A DNA stretch of 64,000 bases, from the NCBI GenBank assembly GCA_963752565.1, contig CAVVZC010000016.1, positions 1 through 64,000 on the forward strand, read 5' to 3'. The first letter of the stretch is position 1. Every line of letters begins with the position of its first letter. The translations under genes were made by a program, and so were the position numbers. Below the pieces are notes generated by a model that searched no databases, was not told the origin of the DNA, and saw nothing but the letters and a program-made list of their open reading frames with translations. This DNA comes from UBA11574 sp963752565. GTDB taxonomy: Bacteria > Desulfobacterota > Desulfobacteria > Desulfobacterales > UBA11574. Shown piece by piece: positions 34,022-43,653 of the stretch.

Positions 34022-37000
34022 ATGAACGGCCTTAATATAGTTACAAGCAACTGCATGGAAACCCTTGCCGAACAATTGGCACTCTACGTAAGAGCGCCGC
34101 TTTCTTCACCGTTATCTCCAGAGATTATTGTCGTTCAGAGCAGAGGAATGGAGCGTTGGGTAGCCATGGAGCTTGCCAGACATAACGGCATCTGCGCAAA
34201 CTGTTTTTTCCCTTTTCCCAACACATTTTTGCAGGAAATGTTTAATAAAACGATCCCGGATCTACCCGAAGAATCTTCCTTTGATCCTTTGACAATGACA
34301 TTCAAGATCATGAAGGTTCTTCCTGAATGTATCCACTTGTCCGGTTTTGAAAGTTTAAAACGTTATCTTGTTGATGAGAACACCGGGATGAAACTGTTTC
34401 AGATTTCGAAAAGAATCGCTGATCTGTTTGACCAGTATCTTGTTTTCAGGCCCGAGATGATATTCAATTGGGAAAAAGGAAGGGACCATCACTGGCAGGC
34501 ATATCTATGGCGTATGCTTTCGTCCGGAAAGGAACACTTGCATCGCGCCGGACTCTGGAAGGCTTTTGTAGAAAAGGTTAGAAAATCACCAGCTCAGATA
34601 GAGCATTTCCCCGACCGTGTTTCCATATTCGGGATATCTTATTTGCCACTTTTTCATCTTAAGGCTTTTGCTGAAATATCACGCCATTCTCTGGTGAATC
34701 TTTTTCTAATGAACCCTTGTAAAGAGTACTGGGGAGATATTGTTTCCGGTCGGGAGACCAGAAAGATAAGGGAAAAACACACTCGATCAAATGACATCTC
34801 AGAAGATCTTTATCTTGCAGAAGGACATCGGATGCTGGCTTCCATGGGGACTTTGGGTAGAAACTTTAATTCACTGATTAGTGATCTCGACAGTCGGGTT
34901 TTCGAACTGTTCAAAGAGAATCAAGGCCATACAATTCTTGAGAAAATCCAGTCGGATATTTTAAGTTTAAAAAGCAGGCAGTTTTCTTTCCCTTCACCCA
35001 ACACCCACGACCCATCCCCTACGATTGATTCCTCTATTCAGATTCATTCCTGCCACAGTGCAATGCGGGAAATTGAGGTTCTTCACGACAATCTTCTTGC
35101 CATGTTTGAAGAAGACCCGGATCTGTTGCCCAAAGACATCGTTGTCATGACACCCGATATCCATTTATATGCTCCATTTGTTCATGCCGTGTTCGGAGCA
35201 CAGATAGATGAAAATAATCGGATTCCATTCACAATTGCGGATCAGAGCATCATGAAAGAAAGTCGCATTATTGAAGGATTCATGTCGATACTCGATCTTG
35301 AAAACAGTCGGATGAGTGTAAACCGTGTCATGGTATTGCTTGAGTTGCCGGAAATTAAAGAAAAATTTGGCATATCAGAATCGGAAATCAAAATCTTGGA
35401 ACGCTGGATCAAAGACACCAATATCCGGTGGGGAATCGATGCAGAACACCGGCGCAATCTTGGTCTTCCGGTTTTTTCGGAGAACACCTGGAAGGCCGGA
35501 ATTGAGAGACTACTATTAGGATATGCAATGCCGGGTTTCGGGTGTAAAATGTTCTCCGGAATTCTTCCTTACGATCATATCGAGGGTGGTGAGGTAAAGA
35601 CTTTAGGTAAATTTATTGGGTTTTTAGACCGGCTTGTCAACAGTGTGGATTCTCTAAATCAGGCCAAAACATTAAGTGGCTGGAGTCAGGTTTTTTCAGA
35701 TATTATCGAACAGTTTTTTACCCCGGAGCAAGACTCAGAACCTGAGATCCAGATTCTCAGGATTATTTTGGATGATATGTCTAAAAAAGAAGCATTATCC
35801 GGGTTTGATAAATCCATAAAAATCGATGTCGCAAAATCTTTTCTGGGAGGTCTTCTTGAGGATAAACAGCTTCGCAGGGGATTTATTTCCGGCGGTGTGA
35901 CGTTTTGCGCTATGCTCCCCATGAGAAGTATCCCTTTTAAAGTCGTCTGTCTCGTGGGGATGAACACCGATGCCTTCCCACGCGAGACAAAAACACTTGA
36001 ATTCGACCTTATGGCAAAACATCCGAGGGTCGGTGATCGAAACAGAAGAAATGACGACAAGTATCTTTTTCTGGAAGCCCTTTTATCCGCAAGAAATAAA
36101 TTCTATATCAGTTATGTCGGCCAGAGCATCCAGGATAACGCCAGGATGCCACCTTCTGTCCTTGTGAGTGAACTCATAGATTGTATCAAAGAAGGATTTG
36201 GACTTTCAGAAGAGCAGGTGGTCATTTTTCATCGGCTTCAAGCATTTTCACCGGAATATTTTAAAAGCTACAGCAAGCTATTCAGCTACTCTTACGAAAA
36301 TTTTATCGCAAGCTCAAAAATGTTTAACCGTCAAGAAGCGCCTTCTTTGATTTCAACCAAGCTGCCCGAACTCGACAAAGAATGGAAAGACCTTTCCATT
36401 AAGGCGTTAAACACCTTTTTCAATAATCCTGCAAAATATCTACTTGAAAAACGACTGGGAATATATCTGCTTGAGAGAGCAGATGTCCTTGATGAAAGAG
36501 AAAACTTCCGCTTAGATCATCTTGGAAAATATACGCTGGATCAGGAACTTGTGACAACAAGACTCTCAGGATCAAGTCTGAAAGATATTTATCCGCTGAT
36601 AAAAGCCTCCGGAGAACTCCCTCATGGTAAAGTGGGAGAATATATTTACAATGATATGAGTTTGGATGCCGAAGATTTTGTTCGAAAAATTAAAGACCAC
36701 ACCAAGGGCCATCGCCTTGAAGGCCTGGATGTTGAACTTGACATTGCAGGCTTTAGGATATTCGATCATGTTACGGATGTTTATGAAAACGGTCTGGTCA
36801 AAACCATATATGCAAATACGAAACCAAAATATCTATTGAATACTTGGGTATATCATCTTATTGTATGTGTTTTACTTGAAGATAAACGCTCTGTGCAGAG
36901 CTTTTTGCTATGCAAAGATGCCGTCTGGAAATTTACACCTGTTTCAAGTGCTTTAGATATCTTAAAATACCTGCTCAATATTTACTGGACGGGAATGTCA

Positions 37001-37255
37001 GAGCCGTTGCACTTTTTCCCTGTATCGTCTTTTGAATATGTTTGTAAGATATTGCTGAAGAATCGAACACAGCTGGCAGCCTTAAAAGCTGCAAAAAGAA
37101 AATGGAGTGGAAGTGATTTTTCACGGGGAGAGTCAAAAGATCCATATTTTGAGCGTTGTTTTGGCAAAAACGATCCTTTGGATAAGGATTTTGAAAAAAT
37201 CTCAATGAAAATTTATTCACCCTTGCTGAATCATTGCAACAAATATCTTGCTTAA
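34022..37255 (+). CDS. recC: Exodeoxyribonuclease V gamma subunit (RecC)
   Basis: A 1077-residue RecC homolog, the Chi-recognition and helicase-like subunit of RecBCD. The N-terminal block PEIIVVQSRGMERWVAMELA and the FPFPNTFLQEMF segment are characteristic, as are IHSCHSAMREIEVLHDNLL and PMRSIPFKVVCLVGMN. Length is close to other RecC proteins, and no break is seen. Unusually, neither recB nor recD follows; instead a truncated membrane-protein fragment begins at the stop codon. If recBD lies elsewhere the gene may work; if not, it is an orphan. Confidence 0.92.
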   Translation: MNGLNIVTSNCMETLAEQLALYVRAPLSSPLSPEIIVVQSRGMERWVAMELARHNGICANCFFPFPNTFLQEMFNKTIPDLPEESSFDPLTMTFKIMKVLPECIHLSGFESLKRYLVDENTGMKLFQISKRIADLFDQYLVFRPEMIFNWEKGRDHHWQAYLWRMLSSGKEHLHRAGLWKAFVEKVRKSPAQIEHFPDRVSIFGISYLPLFHLKAFAEISRHSLVNLFLMNPCKEYWGDIVSGRETRKIREKHTRSNDISEDLYLAEGHRMLASMGTLGRNFNSLISDLDSRVFELFKENQGHTILEKIQSDILSLKSRQFSFPSPNTHDPSPTIDSSIQIHSCHSAMREIEVLHDNLLAMFEEDPDLLPKDIVVMTPDIHLYAPFVHAVFGAQIDENNRIPFTIADQSIMKESRIIEGFMSILDLENSRMSVNRVMVLLELPEIKEKFGISESEIKILERWIKDTNIRWGIDAEHRRNLGLPVFSENTWKAGIERLLLGYAMPGFGCKMFSGILPYDHIEGGEVKTLGKFIGFLDRLVNSVDSLNQAKTLSGWSQVFSDIIEQFFTPEQDSEPEIQILRIILDDMSKKEALSGFDKSIKIDVAKSFLGGLLEDKQLRRGFISGGVTFCAMLPMRSIPFKVVCLVGMNTDAFPRETKTLEFDLMAKHPRVGDRNRRNDDKYLFLEALLSARNKFYISYVGQSIQDNARMPPSVLVSELIDCIKEGFGLSEEQVVIFHRLQAFSPEYFKSYSKLFSYSYENFIASSKMFNRQEAPSLISTKLPELDKEWKDLSIKALNTFFNNPAKYLLEKRLGIYLLERADVLDERENFRLDHLGKYTLDQELVTTRLSGSSLKDIYPLIKASGELPHGKVGEYIYNDMSLDAEDFVRKIKDHTKGHRLEGLDVELDIAGFRIFDHVTDVYENGLVKTIYANTKPKYLLNTWVYHLIVCVLLEDKRSVQSFLLCKDAVWKFTPVSSALDILKYLLNIYWTGMSEPLHFFPVSSFEYVCKILLKNRTQLAALKAAKRKWSGSDFSRGESKDPYFERCFGKNDPLDKDFEKISMKIYSPLLNHCNKYLA

Positions 37256-37257
37256 AG

Positions 37258-37626
37258 TAACGCCTTTTATGATGGCACTTTCAATGGTTGATATATTTTT
37301 ACTGGTTCCGGGAGTTGTATCAATGGGGATTGGTTTTGGCGCAGCGTATCCTGATTTTAAATCGGAAAATCCATCCCAAACAGTTACCAGTTTCGGAGGG
37401 CTAATGTTTATGATGGTGTGTGCAGGATATGTAGGAGCTGTTATCATTATTCAAGCAGGGCCAGTTTATCGCCTTTTTATGGCGAATATTCAGGGGAAAA
37501 GTGTTGACTGTTTTTGAATGGGTATGGATTCTCGGATCGTTTGCCCTGGTTTTTTCCCTCAGCGTTGCTGCGGTGCTGGTGCCCATGAAATTCGGAGAAA
37601 AGAGATTGTCAAAAATGTTGATTTAA
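37258..37626 (+). pseudogene. C-terminal fragment of an ABC-exporter-like membrane protein
   Basis: The frame starting at recC's end encodes hydrophobic segments with GIGFGAAYPDFKSENPSQ and SFGGLMFMMVCAGYVG, the C-terminal part of a family of large putative ABC exporters. After NIQGKSV the frame breaks at 37517. The natural continuation (LTVFEWVWILGSFALVFSLS to KRLSKMLI) lies in another frame and stops at 37626. So the gene lacks its N-terminal majority and also has a frameshift. It marks a deletion or recombination junction behind recC. Confidence 0.6.
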
Positions 37627-37798
37627 AGAGGTAATGAATTTATACATATAGACATTGCCAAAACCAAATTGTGCTTTATTATATTGATGGTTTCATAACA
37701 TAGGGTTTGTTGCCCAAACGAAAATTTCTAACTTTACTTAAAAGAGAGGCATTTGGAAACCGACAAAATTTATATTGATTTGAGTTATAGGAGAATAA

Positions 37799-40174
37799 AT
37801 GGCTGAAACTGACAAAGATGATCTTATCAGCATCATTGATGAAGATGAAAAAGATGCAGTGATCCCCGATACGCTTCCTTTGATTTCCGTTCGTGATATT
37901 GTGATTTTTACCGACATGCTCCTACCCCTCTTTATCGGCCGTGAAAAATCGGTACGTGCTGTTGAGGAGGCCATCGAAAAAGACGGATTTTTGTTTTTAA
38001 CCGCTCAAAAAGATCCAAATATCGAAAACCCGAACCCTGATCAAATATTTACGGTTGGAACTGTGAGCAAGATCTTGCGGATGCTAAAACTCCCTGATGG
38101 ACGCGTCAAAGCCCTTGTACAGGGTATCGAAAAGGCCAGGATTGTTAAATACGTTTCAAAGAGATCCATATATCGTGTAAAAATTGACATGATTCCCGAT
38201 CAGCCGGTTGAAGAGATCGATATCGAAATGGAAGCATTGATGCGTAATGTTATCGAACACTCCGAAAAGATATTGGCGCTGCGTGGTGAAATGAACAACG
38301 ATGTCGGCGTTATTCTAGAGAGTGTGAATGATCCGGGGAAACTAGCAGATCTCGTGGCTTCAAATCTGAAGCTAAAAATTGATGAATCCCAGGTTTTGCT
38401 CGAACTGATCGATCCTGCTGACCGTCTCAAAAAAGTTAATGAGTTACTTTCGCGAGAAGTGGAATTGTCCTCCATGCAGGCTAAAATCCAGTCTGATGTA
38501 AAAGGTGAAATTTCGAAAAGTCAAAGAGACTATTTTTTAAGGGAACAGGTTCGGGTCATCCACAAGGAACTCGGTGAAGACGACGGAAAATTAAAGGAAA
38601 TAGAGGATTATAGAAGGAAGATAAGAAGGGCCAAAATGTCAAAAAGTGCAGACAAAGAAGCCTTAAAGCAGTTGAAACGTCTGGAACAAATGCATTCTGA
38701 CTCTGCAGAAGCTTCTGTTGTTCGTACATATTTGGATTGGCTGGTTGAGGTGCCATGGAGTAAAACCACCAAAGACGTTATTGATATCAAGAATGCAAAA
38801 ACGGTTCTGGATAAAGACCATTTTGGTCTAAAAAATGTGAAAGACCGTATTCTTGAATACCTGAGCGTGCGCAAACTTAACCCTAAAATGAAAGGTCCTA
38901 TTTTATGTTTCGTGGGCCCACCCGGTGTTGGGAAGACATCCCTTGGTCAGGCCATAGCACGCGCAGTAAAACGAAAATTTGTCCGCATTTCCCTCGGTGG
39001 CATACGGGATGAAGCCGAAATCAGAGGCCACCGTCGGACCTATATCGGTGCTATGCCGGGACGAATCCTTCAGGGCCTTAAACAGAGCGGTGTAAACAAT
39101 CCTGTTTTCATGATGGATGAGATTGACAAGCTTGGTTCTGACTTCAGAGGTGATCCTTCCTCAGCACTTTTAGAGGCTTTGGATCCCGAACAGAACTCGT
39201 CGTTTAGTGACCACTACCTTAATATACCCTTTGATCTTTCCAAGGTTATGTTTATCCTCACTGCCAACTTTACAGATGCGATTCCTTCAGCGCTCCTTGA
39301 CAGGATGGAGGTGATTACACTTTCCGGATATACGGAGGATGAAAAAAAGACCATTGCCCAAAGGCACCTCATGCCGCGTCAGATAAAAGAAAATGGTTTA
39401 AAGTCGAAAACCCTGTCCATCAGTAAAGGCTCATTATCTAAAATCGTTTCCGAATACACTTCCGAGGCGGGGGTGAGGAACCTTGAACGCGAAATCGGCA
39501 CCCTTTGTCGCAAGGTGGCACGGAAAATCGCCGAAGGTGATAAAGGTCCGTTTCGAATCACGAAAAATAATCTGCAAAATTACCTGGGGGTTCCAAAATA
39601 TTTTCCTGAAATGGATCAGGAAAATAGCCAGGTGGGTTTATCCACCGGTCTGGCCTGGACACAGGCCGGTGGCGAGGTGCTTTATGTAGAGGCATCATTA
39701 ATTGACGGAAAGGGAGAACTCATCGTCACTGGCCAAATCGGGGAGGTTATGCAGGAGTCTGCTCGGGCGGCCCTGAGTTATGCCCGTGCCAATCTTGTTT
39801 CTTTCGGGGTCAAAAAAAATATTCTTGAAAATAAGGACATTCATATTCATGTTCCAGCTGGCGCAATCCCCAAAGATGGGCCGTCTGCCGGAATTGCAAT
39901 GGCGACAGCACTTATATCTGTTTTGGTAAACAAACCGGTCAATAAAGATATTGCCATGACCGGAGAAATTACATTGAGGGGAAGAGTGCTTCCTATAGGC
40001 GGCTTGAAAGTAAAAGCATTGGGTGCATTGAGGGCCGGGATTCGTACAATCATTATTCCTGAAAAAAATAAAAAAGACCTGGTTGAAATCCCGATGAATG
40101 TTAAGCGAAAAATCAATTTTGTTCCTGTAAAAAACATGGAAAAAGTTCTTTCCATTGCAATTGATGAAGGTTGA
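37799..40174 (+). CDS. lon: ATP-dependent protease La (Lon)
   Basis: A 791-residue LonA protease that degrades misfolded and regulatory proteins. Order: N-terminal substrate domain (PLISVRDIVIFTDMLLPLFI), coiled-coil (QRDYFLREQVRVIHKELGED), AAA+ domain with Walker A GPPGVGKTS and Walker B FMMDEIDKLG, and a serine protease domain with the Ser in PKDGPSAGIAM and Lys in GGLKVKAL. Length is standard. The upstream 170 nt are non-coding. The tsaB gene follows after 15 nt. Confidence 0.97.
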   Translation: MAETDKDDLISIIDEDEKDAVIPDTLPLISVRDIVIFTDMLLPLFIGREKSVRAVEEAIEKDGFLFLTAQKDPNIENPNPDQIFTVGTVSKILRMLKLPDGRVKALVQGIEKARIVKYVSKRSIYRVKIDMIPDQPVEEIDIEMEALMRNVIEHSEKILALRGEMNNDVGVILESVNDPGKLADLVASNLKLKIDESQVLLELIDPADRLKKVNELLSREVELSSMQAKIQSDVKGEISKSQRDYFLREQVRVIHKELGEDDGKLKEIEDYRRKIRRAKMSKSADKEALKQLKRLEQMHSDSAEASVVRTYLDWLVEVPWSKTTKDVIDIKNAKTVLDKDHFGLKNVKDRILEYLSVRKLNPKMKGPILCFVGPPGVGKTSLGQAIARAVKRKFVRISLGGIRDEAEIRGHRRTYIGAMPGRILQGLKQSGVNNPVFMMDEIDKLGSDFRGDPSSALLEALDPEQNSSFSDHYLNIPFDLSKVMFILTANFTDAIPSALLDRMEVITLSGYTEDEKKTIAQRHLMPRQIKENGLKSKTLSISKGSLSKIVSEYTSEAGVRNLEREIGTLCRKVARKIAEGDKGPFRITKNNLQNYLGVPKYFPEMDQENSQVGLSTGLAWTQAGGEVLYVEASLIDGKGELIVTGQIGEVMQESARAALSYARANLVSFGVKKNILENKDIHIHVPAGAIPKDGPSAGIAMATALISVLVNKPVNKDIAMTGEITLRGRVLPIGGLKVKALGALRAGIRTIIIPEKNKKDLVEIPMNVKRKINFVPVKNMEKVLSIAIDEG

Positions 40175-40189
40175 TGGCTGATAAATAAC

Positions 40190-40876
40190 ATGAGGATACT
40201 TGCTGTTGATACGGCGACAACCAGCTGCAGTGTCGCAATAGTCGATAAAACGTCCTTGCTTTCGGAGTTCACACTTGACAAGGAAGAGACACATTCTAAA
40301 CATTTAATGGATATGATAAAGGCGGCTCTGAGAGTGGCAGGCCTTAATTTTTCTGATCTGGATGGGTTTGCAGTAACCAGAGGTCCTGGATCCTTTACAG
40401 GCCTGAGAATTGGTATCAGTACCATCAAGGGGTTTGCCGTTGCATCAGAAAAACCAGTTGTCGGTGTTTCAAGCTTAGAGGCGCTTGCGTTTCAGGTATC
40501 TTATTCTTGTGATCTTATATGTCCGATTTTAGATGCGCGTAAAGGAGAGGTTTATTTTTCCCGATACAGGTTTCTAAACGGTCAATTAAAAAAGCAAACA
40601 AAAGAACGCGCGGCACCTCCTGATCAAGCTGTTGATGACCTTAACGAATCTTGCCTGTTTGTGGGCAATGGCGCTTTGTTATATAAAGAAATGATACTGG
40701 AAAAAATGGGTAAGTTTTCGTTTTTTGCACCGATGATTCAAAATACGATAAGAGCTTCAACCATTGCCTATCTTAGCATGGCAAAATTCGAAAACAACGA
40801 TACAGATGATATTGAAAAAATATTACCGTATTATATCCGGAAATCTGATGCAGAGTTGAATTTAATGATATCATAA
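40190..40876 (+). CDS. tsaB: tRNA threonylcarbamoyladenosine biosynthesis protein TsaB
   Basis: A 228-residue ASKHA-fold partner of TsaD, needed for t6A37 modification of ANN-decoding tRNAs. ILAVDTATTSCSVAI and TRGPGSFTGLRIGISTIKG are diagnostic; SSLEALAFQ and CPILDARKGEVYFSRYRF follow. It lies 15 nt after lon and is probably co-transcribed. Confidence 0.93.
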   Translation: MRILAVDTATTSCSVAIVDKTSLLSEFTLDKEETHSKHLMDMIKAALRVAGLNFSDLDGFAVTRGPGSFTGLRIGISTIKGFAVASEKPVVGVSSLEALAFQVSYSCDLICPILDARKGEVYFSRYRFLNGQLKKQTKERAAPPDQAVDDLNESCLFVGNGALLYKEMILEKMGKFSFFAPMIQNTIRASTIAYLSMAKFENNDTDDIEKILPYYIRKSDAELNLMIS

Positions 40877-40968
40877 GATGTATTAAAGTGATTGATGTAT
40901 TGCCATAAAAATAATTAATGAGGAAACACCCAAGTTTGAGACAAAAATAACAATCATTACGGTTATTA

Positions 40969-40996
40969 TTGACAATAGGGAATCATATTTGATAAA
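40969..40996 (+). promoter_or_regulatory. Possible sigma-70 promoter for the psd operon
   Basis: TTGACA (40969-40974), a 16-nt spacer and GATAAA (40991-40996) lie about 55 nt before psd in a non-coding gap. Confidence 0.4.
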
Positions 40997-41049
40997 CAAA
41001 ATAGTTTAGTCTTTTGTTGTACTAAGTAAGATCAACCAGGGCATATGAG

Positions 41050-41721
41050 ATGAGCAATATTTTTGGTTCTGACGTACCCAGCGACTCTGCTTTTCCGTTG
41101 GCAAGTGCTGGGTATCCTTTTATATTTGCTTCTGTATTTGCAACGGCTGTATTCGCGATTTTAGGGCTCGTCACGCTATCTCTGATGGGTCTTGCTACGA
41201 CCTTTTTCATCTGTTATTTTTTCAGAGATCCGGACCGTGTTATTTCCAATTATACCGGATGCGTTGTTTCACCGGCTGATGGAAAGGTTATTTCGTCGGG
41301 GTTGATCGATAACAGTCGATTTTATGAAGGTTCGTGTGTAAAAGTCAGCATCTTTATGTCGATATTTAATGTTCATGTCAATCGTATTCCCCATGAAGGA
41401 CAGGTAAAAGAGGTTCTCTATTATCCTGGAAAATTTTTTTCCGCCAATTTGGATAAGGCATCAAATCATAATGAACACAATGCAATTTTCATAGAAATCG
41501 AAGGGGGGAAGAATATTTGTACCGTCCAGATTGCAGGACTGATTGCAAGGCGAATCATCTGTAAATTACAGAAAGGTGATACTGTCACCCGGGGACAGCG
41601 TTTTGGATTGATATGTTTTGGATCACGTCTCGATGTTTATCTTCCTCCCGAGGTAATTTTGAAAGTGGCGGTGGGAGATAAGGTAAAAGCCGGGACATCT
41701 GTTTTGGGAGACTTGATATGA
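41050..41721 (+). CDS. psd: Phosphatidylserine decarboxylase (short, archaeal type)
   Basis: A 223-residue proenzyme that makes phosphatidylethanolamine. The self-cleavage site Gly-Ser lies in ICFGSRLDVYLP, giving a C-terminal pyruvoyl alpha chain of about 35 residues. SPADGKVISSG and SIFMSIFNVHVNRIPHEG are family blocks, and two N-terminal helices anchor it. It is the short form seen in many anaerobes. It overlaps pssA by 4 nt, so the two steps of PE synthesis are coupled. Confidence 0.95.
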   Translation: MSNIFGSDVPSDSAFPLASAGYPFIFASVFATAVFAILGLVTLSLMGLATTFFICYFFRDPDRVISNYTGCVVSPADGKVISSGLIDNSRFYEGSCVKVSIFMSIFNVHVNRIPHEGQVKEVLYYPGKFFSANLDKASNHNEHNAIFIEIEGGKNICTVQIAGLIARRIICKLQKGDTVTRGQRFGLICFGSRLDVYLPPEVILKVAVGDKVKAGTSVLGDLI

Positions 41722-42503
41722 TAAGAACAAAAAGAAATAATAAGGAAAAATCACATCGAGGAATTTATATCCTGCCCAACATATTTACATCGCTCAATCT
41801 TTTTTTCGGGTTTTATGCCGTTATCGCCGCAATAAACGGAAAATTTGTCGCTGCGGCGGTAGCCATTATTATCGGCGTATTATTTGATATCATGGATGGT
41901 AAAATCGCCAGAGCTACGAATACCACCAGCAAATTCGGTATTGAATACGATTCCCTGGCCGACCTTATATCTTTTGGTCTTGCACCGGGATTGATGATAT
42001 ATTTGTGGTCTCTAAAGCCATTGGGAAGAATCGGATGGCTGGCAGCATTTCTATTTATGGCTTGTGGGGCCCTTCGATTGGCCCGTTTTAATTCGCAGGT
42101 GGACGTAATAAGCAAGGATCACTTTGTGGGGCTTCCAATTCCGGCCGGAGCGGGTATGGCAGCAACTGCCGTTTTATTTTGTCATAAATTTGGTATCGAA
42201 GGAAAAATTAATCCCATCCTCATTCTTGTGATGCTGTATATACTTTCTTTTTTAATGGTAAGCACCATAAAATATAACAGTTTCAAAAAACCCGAGCTGT
42301 TTAAAAAAATGAATTTCAATGTTCTGGTAGCCATCATCTTGATCTTGATATTCATCGCCGCCCAACCATCCGTGGCGCTGTTTTTTTTGGCGCTGACTTA
42401 TGTTGTTTCAGGTCCTTTAATTAGTATTAAACATCATAAAAAAGTGAGCCAAACCTTATCGGAAACCAGCGATACAAATGAGCACGGATCTAGTCCTATT
42501 TGA
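41718..42503 (+). CDS. pssA: CDP-diacylglycerol-serine O-phosphatidyltransferase
   Basis: A 261-residue membrane enzyme. The CDP-alcohol phosphotransferase motif is clear: DIMDGKIARAT, then EYDSLADLISFG. About seven hydrophobic helices follow. It supplies phosphatidylserine to the Psd encoded just upstream. The charged C-terminal tail (after IKHHKK) is slightly extended. Confidence 0.95.
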   Translation: MIRTKRNNKEKSHRGIYILPNIFTSLNLFFGFYAVIAAINGKFVAAAVAIIIGVLFDIMDGKIARATNTTSKFGIEYDSLADLISFGLAPGLMIYLWSLKPLGRIGWLAAFLFMACGALRLARFNSQVDVISKDHFVGLPIPAGAGMAATAVLFCHKFGIEGKINPILILVMLYILSFLMVSTIKYNSFKKPELFKKMNFNVLVAIILILIFIAAQPSVALFFLALTYVVSGPLISIKHHKKVSQTLSETSDTNEHGSSPI

Positions 42504-42576
42504 ACAAAATTTAACATAAATCATTTCTCGCAAGGATGACCAAAAACATTAAAACTGATTGATTGGACGTATTCAT

Positions 42577-43653
42577 ATGACAAAAGAATATCATATTTCT
42601 GTAATTCCAGGTGATGGTACCGGACCCGAAGTCGTTGCTGAAGGCATCAAGATCCTTCAAACTTTAGCAGACAAATTCGGCTTCAAACTTAACTTTACCT
42701 ATTATGATATCGGAGGAGAACATTATAAGGCGACAGGAGAGATTTTACCTGAAAATATTCTGGAATCAATCGCCGAATCAAATGCGATTTATTTAGGGGC
42801 CATCGGGCATCCGGATGTAAAACCGGGTATTCTTGAAAAAGGTATCCTTTTAAAGCTTCGGTTTTATTTTGACCAGTATATCAATTTGAGGCCTGTTAAA
42901 CTCTATGAAGGAGTAGAAACACCGTTAAAGGACAAAGGGCCGTCGGAGATAGATTTTGTCGTGGTTCGGGAGAATACCGAAGGACTCTACGCCGGTGCCG
43001 GTGGTTGTTTAAAACACGGCACTGCAGATGAAGTGGCCATACAGGAATCGATAAACACCCGAAAAGGGGTAGAACGGTGTATCAGATATGCTTTTGAGTA
43101 TTGCAGGAAAAGAAACCAAAGAAAAAAACTGACACTTTGTGGAAAAACCAATGTGCTGACCTTTGCCTTTGAATTATGGGAACGTACGTTCAATGAGGTT
43201 GCAAAAGAATACCCTGATATTGAGACAGATTATGCACACGTTGACGCTATCTGTATGTGGATGGTTAAAAATCCGGAATGGTTCGATGTTATTGTTACCG
43301 ATAACATGTTTGGTGATATTATCACTGATCTGGGCGCAATGATTCAGGGAGGGATGGGTATTGCCGCGGGAGCAAATATTAATCCCGAAGGAATTTCAAT
43401 GTTCGAACCCATTGGTGGATCCGCCCCTAAGTATACCGGTAAAAATATCATAAATCCCATTGCTGCCATTTCGGCGGCCCAGATCATGCTTGAAACTTTA
43501 GGGGAACTCACGGCCGCCTCTTTGATAGAAGAGAGTGTTATTAGAGTCTTGCGTGATGATCTAAAAGATGTTGCTGCAGGTAAAATGGGATACTCAACGC
43601 AAGAGGTTGGAGATCTTGTGATCGGTTATATTAAGGGAAACAGAAAACAATGA
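42577..43653 (+). CDS. leuB: 3-isopropylmalate dehydrogenase
   Basis: A 358-residue NAD-dependent decarboxylating dehydrogenase of leucine synthesis. Key blocks: ISVIPGDGTGPEVVAEG, FDQYINLRPVKLYEG, VVRENTEGLYAGAGG, the catalytic Lys in LCGKTNVL, VTDNMFGDIITDLGAMIQGG and FEPIGGSAPKYTGKN. Other members of the family (tartrate or homoisocitrate dehydrogenases) are less likely. The ATG at 42577 is preferred over the TTG 18 nt earlier. It overlaps asd by 4 nt. Confidence 0.9.
   Translation: MTKEYHISVIPGDGTGPEVVAEGIKILQTLADKFGFKLNFTYYDIGGEHYKATGEILPENILESIAESNAIYLGAIGHPDVKPGILEKGILLKLRFYFDQYINLRPVKLYEGVETPLKDKGPSEIDFVVVRENTEGLYAGAGGCLKHGTADEVAIQESINTRKGVERCIRYAFEYCRKRNQRKKLTLCGKTNVLTFAFELWERTFNEVAKEYPDIETDYAHVDAICMWMVKNPEWFDVIVTDNMFGDIITDLGAMIQGGMGIAAGANINPEGISMFEPIGGSAPKYTGKNIINPIAAISAAQIMLETLGELTAASLIEESVIRVLRDDLKDVAAGKMGYSTQEVGDLVIGYIKGNRKQ

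Noticed and set aside
39698..40428. Minus-strand ORFs of about 200 residues over lon and tsaB
   Set aside because: Antisense shadows without homology signals.
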